In this document: positions 1 to 8,470 of the stretch, one piece after another | How positions within the stretch are numbered: position 1 is the first letter of the stretch | Layout: each line of letters starts with the position of its first letter | Assembly (NCBI GenBank): GCA_900317865.1 | Contig: ONIK01000007.1 | Span: forward strand, 1 to 40,744 | DNA from: an uncultured Methanobrevibacter sp. | GTDB taxonomy: Archaea > Methanobacteriota > Methanobacteria > Methanobacteriales > Methanobacteriaceae | Reading direction: 5' to 3' | Length of the DNA: 40,744 nt | Notes under the pieces: generated by a model | Seen by the model: the letters and a program-made list of their open reading frames with translations, nothing else | Databases searched by the model: none | What the model was told of the DNA's origin: nothing | Made by a program: the position numbers and the translations under genes

Positions 1-204
1 ATATACATGAAACAATTGATAAATGATATTTTGTAAAAGTCTTCAAAAATCATGGAAATTATGAAAAAATAATTTGACATCAATACAATAATTGAATTAA
101 TTAATAGATTTGACATTGAAATATATTGATACTAAATGAAAATTAATAAATCATGACTGATAAACTAAAGACAATATGATGATTATTATCATATGATTAC
201 ATAT

Positions 205-575
205 CTACTTTAATAATTCACCACGCTCAAGATCCTCTTTAGAAAAACGACTAATACGTACAGCCTCATCAATACCAAAAGACTCCATAATCCTTAAAGC
301 CATAGCAAATTCGTTTTCCAAACCTTGCTTAAAACCTTGCTTAAAACCTTGCTTAAAACCTTTTTCATATATTCCACTACTCATCACTTTCTCATACACT
401 TCATCTACAGGCATATCCATAGTTAACACTCCCAATTCTATTCCGCTTCAACAAAAATATATTGATTAATAAGTAAAATCAACGGTAAATACATTTCTTC
501 ATCATCAAATAATTAATAACCTCAAACAAACCACAAACAGTCCTCCAACAATACCTTAAAAACATGAAATTAACG
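205..575 (-). pseudogene. Truncated duplicate of the neighbouring PD-(D/E)XK nuclease gene
   Basis: A 76-codon open frame (205-435) is nearly identical to the C-terminal end of the gene at 643-1536: it shares the VDEVYEKVMSSGIYEKG segment and the FAMALRIMESFGIDEAVRISRF tail in two parts. Upstream of 435 the DNA still resembles the intact gene to about 575, for example around the CAAACCACAAACAGTCCT block, but it carries indels, including a loss of about 10 nt near 510-520, that break the frame. The catalytic N-terminal half is missing. Three copies of a 12-bp unit at about 318-362 encode a GFKQ repeat where the intact gene has GLEQ. I read this as a decayed partial tandem duplication. The short frame could still be translated, but it has no nuclease domain. 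Confidence 0.75.
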
Positions 576-642
576 ATTTACAATTTTATAGTGACGGTTT
601 CAGGCAAAATAAACTAAATACTTAAAAAATATATAAAAACAC

Positions 643-1536
643 CTATTTAATCAATTCACCACGCTCAAGATCTTTCCTTGAAAAACGACTAATACGTACA
701 GCCTCATCAATACCAAAAGACTCCATAATCCTTAAAGCCATAGCAAATTCGTTTTCCAAACCTTGCTCCAAACCTTGCTCCAAACCTTGCTCCAAACCTT
801 GCTCCAAACCTTGCTCCAAACCTTTTTCATATATTCCACTACTCATCACTTTCTCATACACTTCATCTACAGGCATATCCATTGTTAACACCTCAATCAA
901 CTTATTCTGTTCATCTTCATCAGAAATATATTGCTTAATAGCTAAAACTAATGGCAAATACATCTTATCATCATCAAATAATTGATTCATCCGAATAACC
1001 TCAATCAAACCACAAACAGTCCTTACTCGTTCATACCTAAAATTTTTACTAATCATGAACGGCATAAAAATTAAATATTGGATTTCATTATGTGATAGTT
1101 TTAAGTAATTATTAATCTTATTTTTAATACTTAAATATTTTACTTCATCATAATAATCAATTAAATAATAGACAATCGGTTTCAATATTGAAGTTTCAGT
1201 TTCATTGAAAATATAAATATCCGATTTAATATGATACGTGCAGATAATAACAGTAACAACTCGTTTTCCAGATTGGCATTGCAGATGAACTTTATAGTCC
1301 ATATATTTTTTTAAGTGTTTCTTTTGAATTTTAATATCTTGAAATTCAAAATTTAAAAGAATACCTTCACGGGTTTCAAAAACCAAATCAGAAAATAAGC
1401 TTTTTCCATTAAATGTATTCAATTCATTTCTGTACAATCTAATTATATGATAATTTAATCCAAAAAAATCAACAAATAATTGTCCAAAAAGAATAGCCGA
1501 CACTTTAAAGAATTTATCTACACTTTGATGCTTCAT
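643..1536 (-). CDS. PD-(D/E)XK nuclease / Rpn-type transposase-like protein
   Basis: Counted from the chosen start this is a 297-residue protein. It has the spaced acidic pattern of PD-(D/E)XK nucleases of the Rpn/'PDDEXK transposase' type: an Asp in SDLVFET (about residue 50) and a Glu-x-Gln in NFEFQD (about 64-66). The C-terminus carries five perfect GLEQ repeats (about 769-829), as in family members whose tails are built of G-x-E-x repeats. The family includes recombination-promoting nucleases in bacteria; the role here is inferred. The ATG at 1536 is preferred over an upstream TTG/ATG because GGTGAT lies 4 nt before it. The gene stands alone in AT-rich DNA next to a broken duplicate, which suggests a mobile or fast-evolving locus. 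Confidence 0.7.
   Translation of the reverse strand: MKHQSVDKFFKVSAILFGQLFVDFFGLNYHIIRLYRNELNTFNGKSLFSDLVFETREGILLNFEFQDIKIQKKHLKKYMDYKVHLQCQSGKRVVTVIICTYHIKSDIYIFNETETSILKPIVYYLIDYYDEVKYLSIKNKINNYLKLSHNEIQYLIFMPFMISKNFRYERVRTVCGLIEVIRMNQLFDDDKMYLPLVLAIKQYISDEDEQNKLIEVLTMDMPVDEVYEKVMSSGIYEKGLEQGLEQGLEQGLEQGLEQGLENEFAMALRIMESFGIDEAVRISRFSRKDLERGELIK
769..829 (-). repeat. 12-bp in-frame tandem repeat (GLEQ x5)
   Basis: About five head-to-tail copies of a 12-bp unit (plus-strand reading CCAAACCTTGCT) lie inside the nuclease-like gene. Each copy adds four residues, GLEQ. The duplicate at 318-362 has three copies of a related unit (AAAACCTTGCTT, encoding GFKQ). Because 12 is a multiple of three, copy-number change by slippage would not break the frame. 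The units are uniform within each gene copy but differ between the two. Confidence 0.85.
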
Positions 1537-1686
1537 TACAATCACCATCAATTAATAATATATTATCAAAAATAATTTTTAAAAATATTTGAAGTGCGAT
1601 TATGTGCTTTTGTGAAAAAAATAAGCATTTATAAATAAAAAATAAAAAAAGGTGATATGTTAATCAAATCATATAAGCAACATAAT

Positions 1687-1932
1687 TCATTCTATAGAAC
1701 TGATTTTAATGATCATATTTTCAGACAGGTCCATTTTTGTAAAGGATTCTTTCATTGAAAGAAGCATGTTAAATTCACTGATAATATCAATACCTGCATT
1801 GGCTTTTGTCATGTTTAACTCTAAAACATGACCCCCGTTAGTTTTATCATCGGACAGGAAATGTAAATGCCAGCCATGCATGTTTAAATCATCCATGTAC
1901 TTGGGGAAATAAACAGCAACAATTGTACCACA
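1687..1932 (-). pseudogene. budA: Acetolactate decarboxylase 3' remnant
   Basis: The minus-strand frame reads GTIVAVYFPKYM then GWHLHFLSDDKTNGGHVLEL, which is the C-terminal core of alpha-acetolactate decarboxylase. It keeps the His-x-His and the GGH that bind zinc in that family. The frame is stopped by TAA at 1933-1935, just upstream of this core. The 50 bp or so before it could continue in another frame but encode no recognisable N-terminal domain, and the YdeI-family gene starts its 3' end at 1994. About 80 of roughly 240 expected codons survive. Intact enzyme converts acetolactate to acetoin; this remnant cannot. The internal ATG at 1896 gives a 69-codon frame that is unlikely to be a real gene. 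Confidence 0.8.
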
Positions 1933-1993
1933 TTATTTTTTCATTTTCCATTATTTCACCAGTAATTAAATGCTTAACTAAATTATAATATAC

Positions 1994-2491
1994 TTATGCT
2001 AACCTGCCGTAATCATCCCAGTTTCCTGGAGTCTTTCCGGATTTAGTATTTTTAATGAAGTAATTCAACTTCTTTTTAAAATTTTCTTCATTTTTTCTTT
2101 CTTTCTGAATATTGGAAATTTTAATTCTTTTATACAAATCAGGAAAATCAAGAAAGTTTTTCCAGACTTCACTGTCCTTTTTTAAAGCAGTTATGATATC
2201 ATCATCAATCACAAACTCCTCGTCCAAATCAGGAAGTATCTTAAAGCCGTCAGATGTCATTAACCCTTTTTTAATTAACCATCGGCACCTTTCCTTGTTA
2301 AGTTCACTCCAATGACTATTCTTTTTTCTTGGAGAAAATCTCTGCATTCGAGCACCATCAATCAATCCGTAGGTAGAATCAATCCATCCCTTGCAGTTAA
2401 CCCAGCATTCCTTCTGAGTCGAATGATTTTTTTCCAGCCATTCTCTAAACTCCCAACAATTTTTAAAATTCAGGATATTGGTAGCTTCCAT
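1994..2491 (-). CDS. YdeI/OmpD-associated family protein, internally shortened
   Basis: A 165-residue protein with the YdeI/OmpD-associated hallmarks: GWIDS, the MQRFSPRKKNSHWSELNKER block, and a following KKGLMTSDG segment. Family members usually run a strand and a helix of about 20-25 residues between the opening helix-Trp region (here KECWVNCK) and GWIDS. That stretch, which typically ends in A-L-C-F/Y-G-W-I-D, is absent here, as if removed by an in-frame deletion. The C-terminus ends in a lysine-rich helix and a GKTPGNW motif typical of the family. Bacterial relatives are sometimes called bacteriocin-protection proteins, but the function is not established. It lies next to a dead budA remnant, so it may itself be non-functional. 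Confidence 0.65.
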   Translation of the reverse strand: MEATNILNFKNCWEFREWLEKNHSTQKECWVNCKGWIDSTYGLIDGARMQRFSPRKKNSHWSELNKERCRWLIKKGLMTSDGFKILPDLDEEFVIDDDIITALKKDSEVWKNFLDFPDLYKRIKISNIQKERKNEENFKKKLNYFIKNTKSGKTPGNWDDYGRLA

Positions 2492-2572
2492 AATATAATA
2501 TTTACAAAAGGAATTATATTAAATTAATATTTTTACATATTATTAAATAAAATATCGACCAATATAATAAAT

Positions 2573-4018
2573 ATGAGTGAATATGCGCAATGGGATTCAA
2601 TGTGGTCATTCATTTTCGCAATGATTGGTGCTGCAGTGGGTCTTGGAAACATTTGGAGATTCAGTTATGTAGTGTATTCCAATGGAGGAGGCTCATTTTT
2701 CATCCCATACTTTGTAGCAATAGCTTTAATGGGAATTCCATTTCTTATTTTGGAATATGGTGTTGGATATTCATTTAAAACATCTTTTACAGAGGTTTTC
2801 AGAAAAATCAACCCCAAATTTGAATTCATTGCATGGATACTGATAGCCCTGATTGGGATAGTGCTGGTTTATTATATGGTAATTATAAGCTGGGATTTGT
2901 TTTATCTGGTCAACAGTATTAATTTTTCATGGGGAACAGACACGGCAGCATATTTTGTGCAGAATGTTGGAGGAGGCTCAAACCTTTCAAAAATAGGAAA
3001 TTTCTTCATTCCAATAGGTATAGGAGTTATCGCTACATGGCTTCTTTTATGGCATATTTCACATAAATCCATAAATGACGGCATTGGTGTTGCTTCAAAG
3101 ATTTTAATCCCTGCAGTATTTATAATAATGGCCATTATTGTAATATATGCTTTGACACTGCCCGGTGCAAATATAGGAATCGATGCATTACTTAAACCCA
3201 ATTGGAATGCTCTTTTGGATGTTAACATATGGCTTGTCGCTTTTTCACAGATTATTTTTTCACTTGGAATGGGAGAAGCAATGGCGCTTACATATGCAAG
3301 CTATCTGCCGGATGATGCCAAATTAACCGATAATGTATTTATTGTTATTGCATCAAACTCAGGCTTTGAAATATTTACCGCATTTGGAGTATTTTCAATT
3401 TTAGGATATATGACAGCAACTTCCGGAACACCACTGGTTGAAATCGTTAGCGAAGGTACGGGATTGATTTTTGTCGTATTTCCAAGAATTTTTGATATAA
3501 TGGGACTGATGGGTCATATTTTGGCACCTTTATTTTTCCTGGCGGTCTTTGCTGCCGGAATGTCATCAACATTTGCATTTTTCGAACCGATAATAGGATC
3601 AGTTTCTTCCAAATTTGATATAAGCCGTAAAAAATTAGTAACTATACTATGTATAATAGGCTGTATCTGCTCACTTCTTTTAACCTGCGGAATAAGCGCA
3701 TATCTGGTTGGAATAATCGACGGATTCGTTAATAAATTCGGAATTTTAATACTCGTTGCAATCCAATGTGTAATATTTGGCCGCTTTTACGGTACAGACA
3801 AACTTGTTCCTGTTATAAACAGACAGTCCAGCATTAAAGTTGGATTTTTATGGGAAAAAATTATAAAATACATTCTTCCAATATTTATTTTTATAATCTG
3901 GACAATTGGAATCATCGAATTATTTACAAACTCATCACAATTCGAAATGATTGTCTATTCAGGAATTGTTATAATAGTTTTATTATTATCCGCAACATTC
4001 TACAGAATCAAATCTTAA
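2573..4018 (+). CDS. Sodium-dependent neurotransmitter:sodium symporter (SNF) family transporter
   Basis: A 481-residue multi-pass membrane protein with about 11-12 hydrophobic segments. The first segment holds the SNF/NSS signature GAAVGLGNIWRF (residues 19-30), whose unwound part forms Na+ and substrate sites in LeuT-type transporters. Further family features are GGGSFFIPY (38-46) and the SNSGFEIF region (about 271-278). Such transporters import amino acids or similar amines with sodium; the substrate cannot be told from sequence. No strong Shine-Dalgarno site precedes the ATG, and an AT-rich TATA-like region lies upstream. The gene is transcribed away from the YdeI gene and stands just before the F420-ligase-like gene in the same direction. 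Confidence 0.9.
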   Translation: MSEYAQWDSMWSFIFAMIGAAVGLGNIWRFSYVVYSNGGGSFFIPYFVAIALMGIPFLILEYGVGYSFKTSFTEVFRKINPKFEFIAWILIALIGIVLVYYMVIISWDLFYLVNSINFSWGTDTAAYFVQNVGGGSNLSKIGNFFIPIGIGVIATWLLLWHISHKSINDGIGVASKILIPAVFIIMAIIVIYALTLPGANIGIDALLKPNWNALLDVNIWLVAFSQIIFSLGMGEAMALTYASYLPDDAKLTDNVFIVIASNSGFEIFTAFGVFSILGYMTATSGTPLVEIVSEGTGLIFVVFPRIFDIMGLMGHILAPLFFLAVFAAGMSSTFAFFEPIIGSVSSKFDISRKKLVTILCIIGCICSLLLTCGISAYLVGIIDGFVNKFGILILVAIQCVIFGRFYGTDKLVPVINRQSSIKVGFLWEKIIKYILPIFIFIIWTIGIIELFTNSSQFEMIVYSGIVIIVLLLSATFYRIKS

Positions 4019-4105
4019 CATATATATAATTAAAAAAATATAAAATATATGGGTAGTTGGAAGTTTAATTCCAACACAGCCTTAATGGTTTTTAGGAGCA
4101 AAAAA

Positions 4106-5290
4106 ATGAGAAATGTTGGTACCGTAGTACGTGGAATAAGAACCCCTATTATTAAAGAAAATGATGATTTGGCCACTATAGTTGTAGATTCATTGATGGC
4201 AGCAAAGGAAAGTGAAGGATTTGAATTCAGAGACAAGGATATTGTTGCAATAACCGAAGCGGTTGTAGGTATTTCAGAAGGAAATTATGTAACTGTAGAT
4301 GATATTGCCGCAGATTTGCAAAATAAATTCCCATCCAAAAACATTGGAGTAGTAAATCCTATTTTAAGCAGAAACAGATTTTCCATTGTTTTGAAAGGTA
4401 TTGCAAGAGGAATGGATAAAATTACACTTTTAACATCTTTTCCTGCAGACGAAGTTGGAAATGGTATTTTAGATGAAAGAATTTTAGACGAAAGTGAATT
4501 CAATTTGGGAAGCATAATATCTGAAGAAGAATATAAAGAAACTTTTGGATCATGGATTCATCCATTTACCGGAATTAATATGATTGATTTTTACAGGGAA
4601 TTGATTGAAAGTGAAGACTGTGAAGTTGAATTTGTCTTTTCCAATGACATAAAAACAATTCTTGACTATACCACCGATGTCTTAACCTGCGATATCCATA
4701 CAAGAGAAAAGACAACAAAATTACTTAAATCCAAAGGAGCTAATGTATACGGATTACATCAAATTTTAGTTGAACCTATTGGAGATTCCGGTTCTAATCC
4801 AGATTACGGATTGCTTGGTTCCAATAAAGCAACAGAGGAAAAACTAAAATTATTCCCAAAAACAGGAGATAAACTAGTTAATGAAGTGCAAAAAAGATTA
4901 ATTGAGCTTACAGGTAAACAAATTGAAGTAATGGTTTACGGTGACGGCGCATTTAAGGACCCTGTTGGAAAAATCTGGGAATTGGCAGATCCTGTTGTTT
5001 CACCGGCACATACTGCAGGATTAGTAGGATATCCAAATGAAATCAAATTGAAATATGTTTCTGATAATAAATTCGCTAATTTAAAAGGCGATGAATTAAA
5101 AGAAGCTATCAAAGAAGAAATAAGACAAAAAGCAGAAAATTTAACTGGACAAATGATTACCGAAGGAACTACACCAAGAGTATTGACTGATTTAATCGGT
5201 TCATTATGTGACCTGACCAGCGGTTCCGGAGATAAAGGAACTCCAGTTGTATTTATTCAAGGATACTTTGATAATTTAGCAAACGACTAA
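4106..5290 (+). CDS. F420-0:L-glutamate ligase-like protein (CofE-domain)
   Basis: The start is taken at 4106, because AGGAG at 4094-4098 lies 7 nt before this ATG. The longer frame from 4049 adds 19 residues with no homology-like content. The resulting 394-residue protein begins GTVVRGIRTPIIKENDDL and continues to DIVAITEAVVGISEGNYV, the pattern of the F420-ligase fold that adds glutamate to coenzyme F420-0. At about 390 residues it is clearly longer than true CofE (about 250). It also contains its own C-terminal block (YGDGAFKDPVGKIWELADP, then TSGSGDKGTPVV). It is therefore probably a paralogous enzyme conserved in methanogens rather than CofE itself; the reaction is unproven. It lies downstream of the SNF transporter and converges on purA. 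Confidence 0.65.
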   Translation: MRNVGTVVRGIRTPIIKENDDLATIVVDSLMAAKESEGFEFRDKDIVAITEAVVGISEGNYVTVDDIAADLQNKFPSKNIGVVNPILSRNRFSIVLKGIARGMDKITLLTSFPADEVGNGILDERILDESEFNLGSIISEEEYKETFGSWIHPFTGINMIDFYRELIESEDCEVEFVFSNDIKTILDYTTDVLTCDIHTREKTTKLLKSKGANVYGLHQILVEPIGDSGSNPDYGLLGSNKATEEKLKLFPKTGDKLVNEVQKRLIELTGKQIEVMVYGDGAFKDPVGKIWELADPVVSPAHTAGLVGYPNEIKLKYVSDNKFANLKGDELKEAIKEEIRQKAENLTGQMITEGTTPRVLTDLIGSLCDLTSGSGDKGTPVVFIQGYFDNLAND

Positions 5291-5337
5291 ATTTCTATCC
5301 TTACTCTTTTTTTATTTTAATTAAAATCTTTATTTTT

Positions 5338-5387
5338 AAAAAAAAGGAATTTCATAGATTTAAGCGAAATATGCTTAATTCTACGAA
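5338..5387 (-). terminator. Hairpin plus T-tract terminator of purA
   Basis: An imperfect inverted repeat (arms 5351-5365 and 5373-5387, core TTAAGC/GCTTAA, 7-nt loop) follows the purA stop on the minus strand. It is followed by eight consecutive T on that strand (5338-5345). On the plus strand, a T-rich run at about 5306-5318 can end the convergent F420-ligase-like transcript. Confidence 0.6.
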
Positions 5388-5401
5388 TTAAATTCACCAT
5401 A

Positions 5402-6424
5402 TTATAACAATTCTTTTCTTAAATCAATGGTATCTTTTAAATCAGGACCTGTTGAAATTATAGTTACTGGAACATTGGTTTCTGATTCAATATCATTAAT
5501 AAATGCCTTGGTTTCAGCAGATAAATCACCATAATCCTGAGTTCTTGCACAGTCAGGATATAATCTGTCAACACAGGTTAATGCAATTTGAGTTGCACCG
5601 TTAATTCTGCATGATTCTTTAGCAAGTTCCATATCAAAGTAACCTATTCTTCTGCGGCGTCCGGTTACAACACCATATTCTTCAAGACCTTTACTTTCAG
5701 CTTCTTCCTGTGTCATTTCAGTTGGGAATGGTCCTTCCCCAACACGGGAAATGTAAGCTTTAAACACGTTGATAACTTCATCTATTTTTGTCGGTCCAAC
5801 ACCTACATCAGCTGCAAAAGTAGAGGCAGTAGTATCCTTACTGGTTACAAAAGGATAAGATCCATAGTAAAGTGATAAGGCAAAACCTTGTGAGCCTTCA
5901 ATAAATACCTCTTCACCATCATTTAAAGCGTCATTAATAGCTAAGGATACATCAGTAATGTATTCTTCAAGTTCTGGAATGTCACGGGCAAGTCCAATAG
6001 ACCTCATTACTCTGTCTGAATTTGCAGGACCGCATCCGGAACCTGTACTTCCTATTTTTTTGGATAAATGCTCAGAAGATTTGTCTCTGTCTATATGATC
6101 TTGAGTAATAATTGCACATCTTGGATCAATAGCCATTCTTTCTTTAACATTATATTTTGCCAAATCTTCAAATTCTTTATACAGCACATCAGGATTTACT
6201 AAAACTCCAGCCCCAATCATGAGTTTAGCGCCTGTATGTACAAAACCTGATGGAGTTAATCTTAAACCATATTTTTCACCGTTAAATTCAACAGAATGTC
6301 CTGCATTCGGACCTACTCCTGCACGTGCTATAATAGACGGTTTATCATTATCACAAAGGTAAGTGATACATTTGCCCTTACCTTCATCTCCCCAGGCTCC
6401 TCCTACTAAAATACTACAAGTCAT
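5402..6424 (-). CDS. purA: Adenylosuccinate synthetase
   Basis: A 340-residue protein matching the short archaeal form of adenylosuccinate synthetase, which joins IMP and aspartate with GTP in the first committed step to AMP. The N-terminal GTP/IMP loop GGAWGDEGKGK contains catalytic Asp13, and the GPNAGHS segment contains catalytic His43. STGSGCGPA, TTASTFAADVGVGP and GVVTGRRRRIGYFD are conserved IMP- and aspartate-binding regions. Bacterial enzymes are about 430 residues; about 340 is normal for archaea. GGAG lies 7 nt before the ATG. It is transcribed alone, converging on the F420-ligase-like gene, with its own hairpin terminator. Confidence 0.95.
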   Translation of the reverse strand: MTCSILVGGAWGDEGKGKCITYLCDNDKPSIIARAGVGPNAGHSVEFNGEKYGLRLTPSGFVHTGAKLMIGAGVLVNPDVLYKEFEDLAKYNVKERMAIDPRCAIITQDHIDRDKSSEHLSKKIGSTGSGCGPANSDRVMRSIGLARDIPELEEYITDVSLAINDALNDGEEVFIEGSQGFALSLYYGSYPFVTSKDTTASTFAADVGVGPTKIDEVINVFKAYISRVGEGPFPTEMTQEEAESKGLEEYGVVTGRRRRIGYFDMELAKESCRINGATQIALTCVDRLYPDCARTQDYGDLSAETKAFINDIESETNVPVTIISTGPDLKDTIDLRKELL

Positions 6425-6576
6425 TTAATAACTCCTATAACAATTAATATAATGAAAATTAAAATATTTCATACAGTAATAAAATATGTATTTAATAATT
6501 AAAAAGTTTTTCCAAATATATTAAATATAATATAATTGATAAATATAATATAATTAAACAAAATTCTGGTAATAAT

Positions 6577-8469
6577 ATGCATATTGAAAAACAGTTTAGA
6601 GAATTGGAAAATATTGAAGAAATCCGAGCATACAATATAAGTAATATTGATTTGTTTGAAATAGTACCTCAATATCAAAAACCCATAAAGATTCCTTTTT
6701 GTAACATTATAAAATATGTTCAATCAGACGTTAATATGTTTATTCCCATTGATGATGGTGAAGATTTTGTAATAAACCGTTTAGGATGGAATATTCTACA
6801 GAGAGGAAACATAAACCTTGAAGATGTTGAAGGTCGAAGATTAAGCGAATGTTCGCCGTTTTTCTATGAAATTCTTAAAGAATCTTTTAAGGAAGTATAT
6901 GAAACAAAAAAGACCAAAGCAATGAGAATTTATTACTATATCAGTGATAAAATCAAAACGATTACAAACATCCATATTATTTTTGAAGAAAATAATCTTT
7001 TCCTAATATCTGATTATAATGATGAATTTGCCAATAAAAAGACTGAAGAAGAGCAAATACTTGAAGACAATGCGGAAAAGTCTACTTTAATCGAATATTT
7101 CTCCCATACAGGAAGTTACTATATGACCAATAACGAGTTCACATGGACTCAGGGAATATATAATATCATCAATAGAAACAGGGAGTCAAGTGATTCATTT
7201 TACAATATTATCTTTGATTTGGTAATTCCCGAAGACAAACCTCTAGTTCAGGAACTGATTAAAACAATGAGCCCTGAAACAGACACATATGAAAATATTA
7301 TCAGAATTAAAACCTGGGACGGTACAATCAAATATTTAGATACCTATTTATACTCCAAGTTTGATGAAAATGGAGATTTAATAAGCCATTACGGATTGTT
7401 TAAAGATGTGAGCCTTGATTCACATAAACATAAAACCCGACCTGTTGACTTTATGTTAAACGGTTTTAAATATAATTCAAGATTATCTCTTCTCATTGAA
7501 CCCTTAAGCAGAAGATATGAATTCAGTGAAGGATTTTATGATATGATTGAAATTCCTTCCAATGAATACATTCATTCAAGAGAAATAATTGACAACATTG
7601 TTGAACCTGAAGTTAGAGAAAACATCATGAAATTAATTAACGGAGAGATTGATGAATTGAATGAAATCCTAACATTTAAAGTGCACGGCAATGAAGATAA
7701 CTTAAAAATATGTGAATTGTTTATTGAAAGATTTAAATACGGAAATAACGAGCACAGTATTGGATTTTTAACTGATATTACAAATATAAAGAAAAAACAG
7801 GAGGAATTAATTGAATCCAATGCCAATAAAAATATTTTAATTAAAGAGGTTCACCACAGAGTTAAAAACAACCTGCAGGTATTGAACAGTTTTCTTAACC
7901 TGGAAAGACGTGCATATAAAGACGATCCAAACACCATTTTAGATAATATGCAGGCTCGTCTCTCATCACTCGCACTTTTACATGAAAAAACCTATAATAC
8001 AACGGATTTTTTAAATATTAATTTAAAGAACTACATGGAAGACCAGGACAAGACACTTCAGGGATTGTTTAGTGCCAAAAAAATTACATTTAAATCAGAT
8101 ATAGATGAAAATATTAATTTATCAATCGAAACGATTACTCCGCTATTACTTATTGTTGATGAGTTAACGATGAATGCAATAAAACATGCATTTCCTGATC
8201 CAGATATGGAAAATAAAACAATAAGCAAAACAATTAAACTTATGGATGAAAATAAGTGTGAATTTATCTTAAAAGACAATGGGGTTGGTCTTGAAAGCCC
8301 AGAGCAGCTCATAAATCATAATTTAGGTTGGGAAATTGTAAACAGTTTAACAAAACAGCTGGACGGAAGCATAGAAATTATGGATCCTAAAGTTGGAACT
8401 GAATTTAGAATAGTCTTTCCAACAAAATTTGAGGATGCTGGCGAAACAGAAGATAATGGGGGAAATTAA
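6577..8469 (+). CDS. Soluble PAS-domain sensor histidine kinase (HisKA_2 family), paralogue 1
   Basis: A 630-residue protein with no membrane segment. The N-terminal 160 residues form a divergent PAS-like sensor. Residues of about 170-290 form a PAS_3-type domain (FTWTQGIYNIINR, then VIPEDKPLVQELI, ending in YGLFKDVS). Another PAS-like segment covers about 295-405. The dimerisation/phosphoacceptor part, EVHHRVKNNLQVLNSFLNL, has His426/His427 and is of the HisKA_2 (HWE-related) type. The ATPase domain shows the N-box DELTMNAIKHAF and the G-box KDNGVGL. It should autophosphorylate in the cytoplasm in response to an unknown signal. It ends one base before its paralogue, so the two are surely co-transcribed, and a receiver protein follows. 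Confidence 0.9.
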   Translation: MHIEKQFRELENIEEIRAYNISNIDLFEIVPQYQKPIKIPFCNIIKYVQSDVNMFIPIDDGEDFVINRLGWNILQRGNINLEDVEGRRLSECSPFFYEILKESFKEVYETKKTKAMRIYYYISDKIKTITNIHIIFEENNLFLISDYNDEFANKKTEEEQILEDNAEKSTLIEYFSHTGSYYMTNNEFTWTQGIYNIINRNRESSDSFYNIIFDLVIPEDKPLVQELIKTMSPETDTYENIIRIKTWDGTIKYLDTYLYSKFDENGDLISHYGLFKDVSLDSHKHKTRPVDFMLNGFKYNSRLSLLIEPLSRRYEFSEGFYDMIEIPSNEYIHSREIIDNIVEPEVRENIMKLINGEIDELNEILTFKVHGNEDNLKICELFIERFKYGNNEHSIGFLTDITNIKKKQEELIESNANKNILIKEVHHRVKNNLQVLNSFLNLERRAYKDDPNTILDNMQARLSSLALLHEKTYNTTDFLNINLKNYMEDQDKTLQGLFSAKKITFKSDIDENINLSIETITPLLLIVDELTMNAIKHAFPDPDMENKTISKTIKLMDENKCEFILKDNGVGLESPEQLINHNLGWEIVNSLTKQLDGSIEIMDPKVGTEFRIVFPTKFEDAGETEDNGGN

Positions 8470-8470
8470 T

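Noticed and set aside
1..204. Possible gene or mobile-element end at the left edge
   Set aside because: Only AT-rich DNA with scattered stop codons in all frames; no inverted repeat or transposase motif seen.
318..829. Short regular repeats that could suggest a CRISPR array
   Set aside because: The 12-bp units are contiguous without spacers and lie in frame within a coding region, coding GLEQ/GFKQ repeats.
1687..1896. A 69-residue independent small protein
   Set aside because: It is the C-terminal zinc core of acetolactate decarboxylase, which continues upstream of the ATG to a stop, so it is a gene remnant.
2112..2527. Two plus-strand frames (67 and 71 codons) over the YdeI gene
   Set aside because: They are antisense shadows of a recognisable protein family.
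4030..4236. Start of the F420-ligase-like gene at 4049 and an antisense frame over it
   Set aside because: AGGAG is placed for the ATG at 4106, and the 19 extra residues look like leader DNA; the antisense frame has no features.
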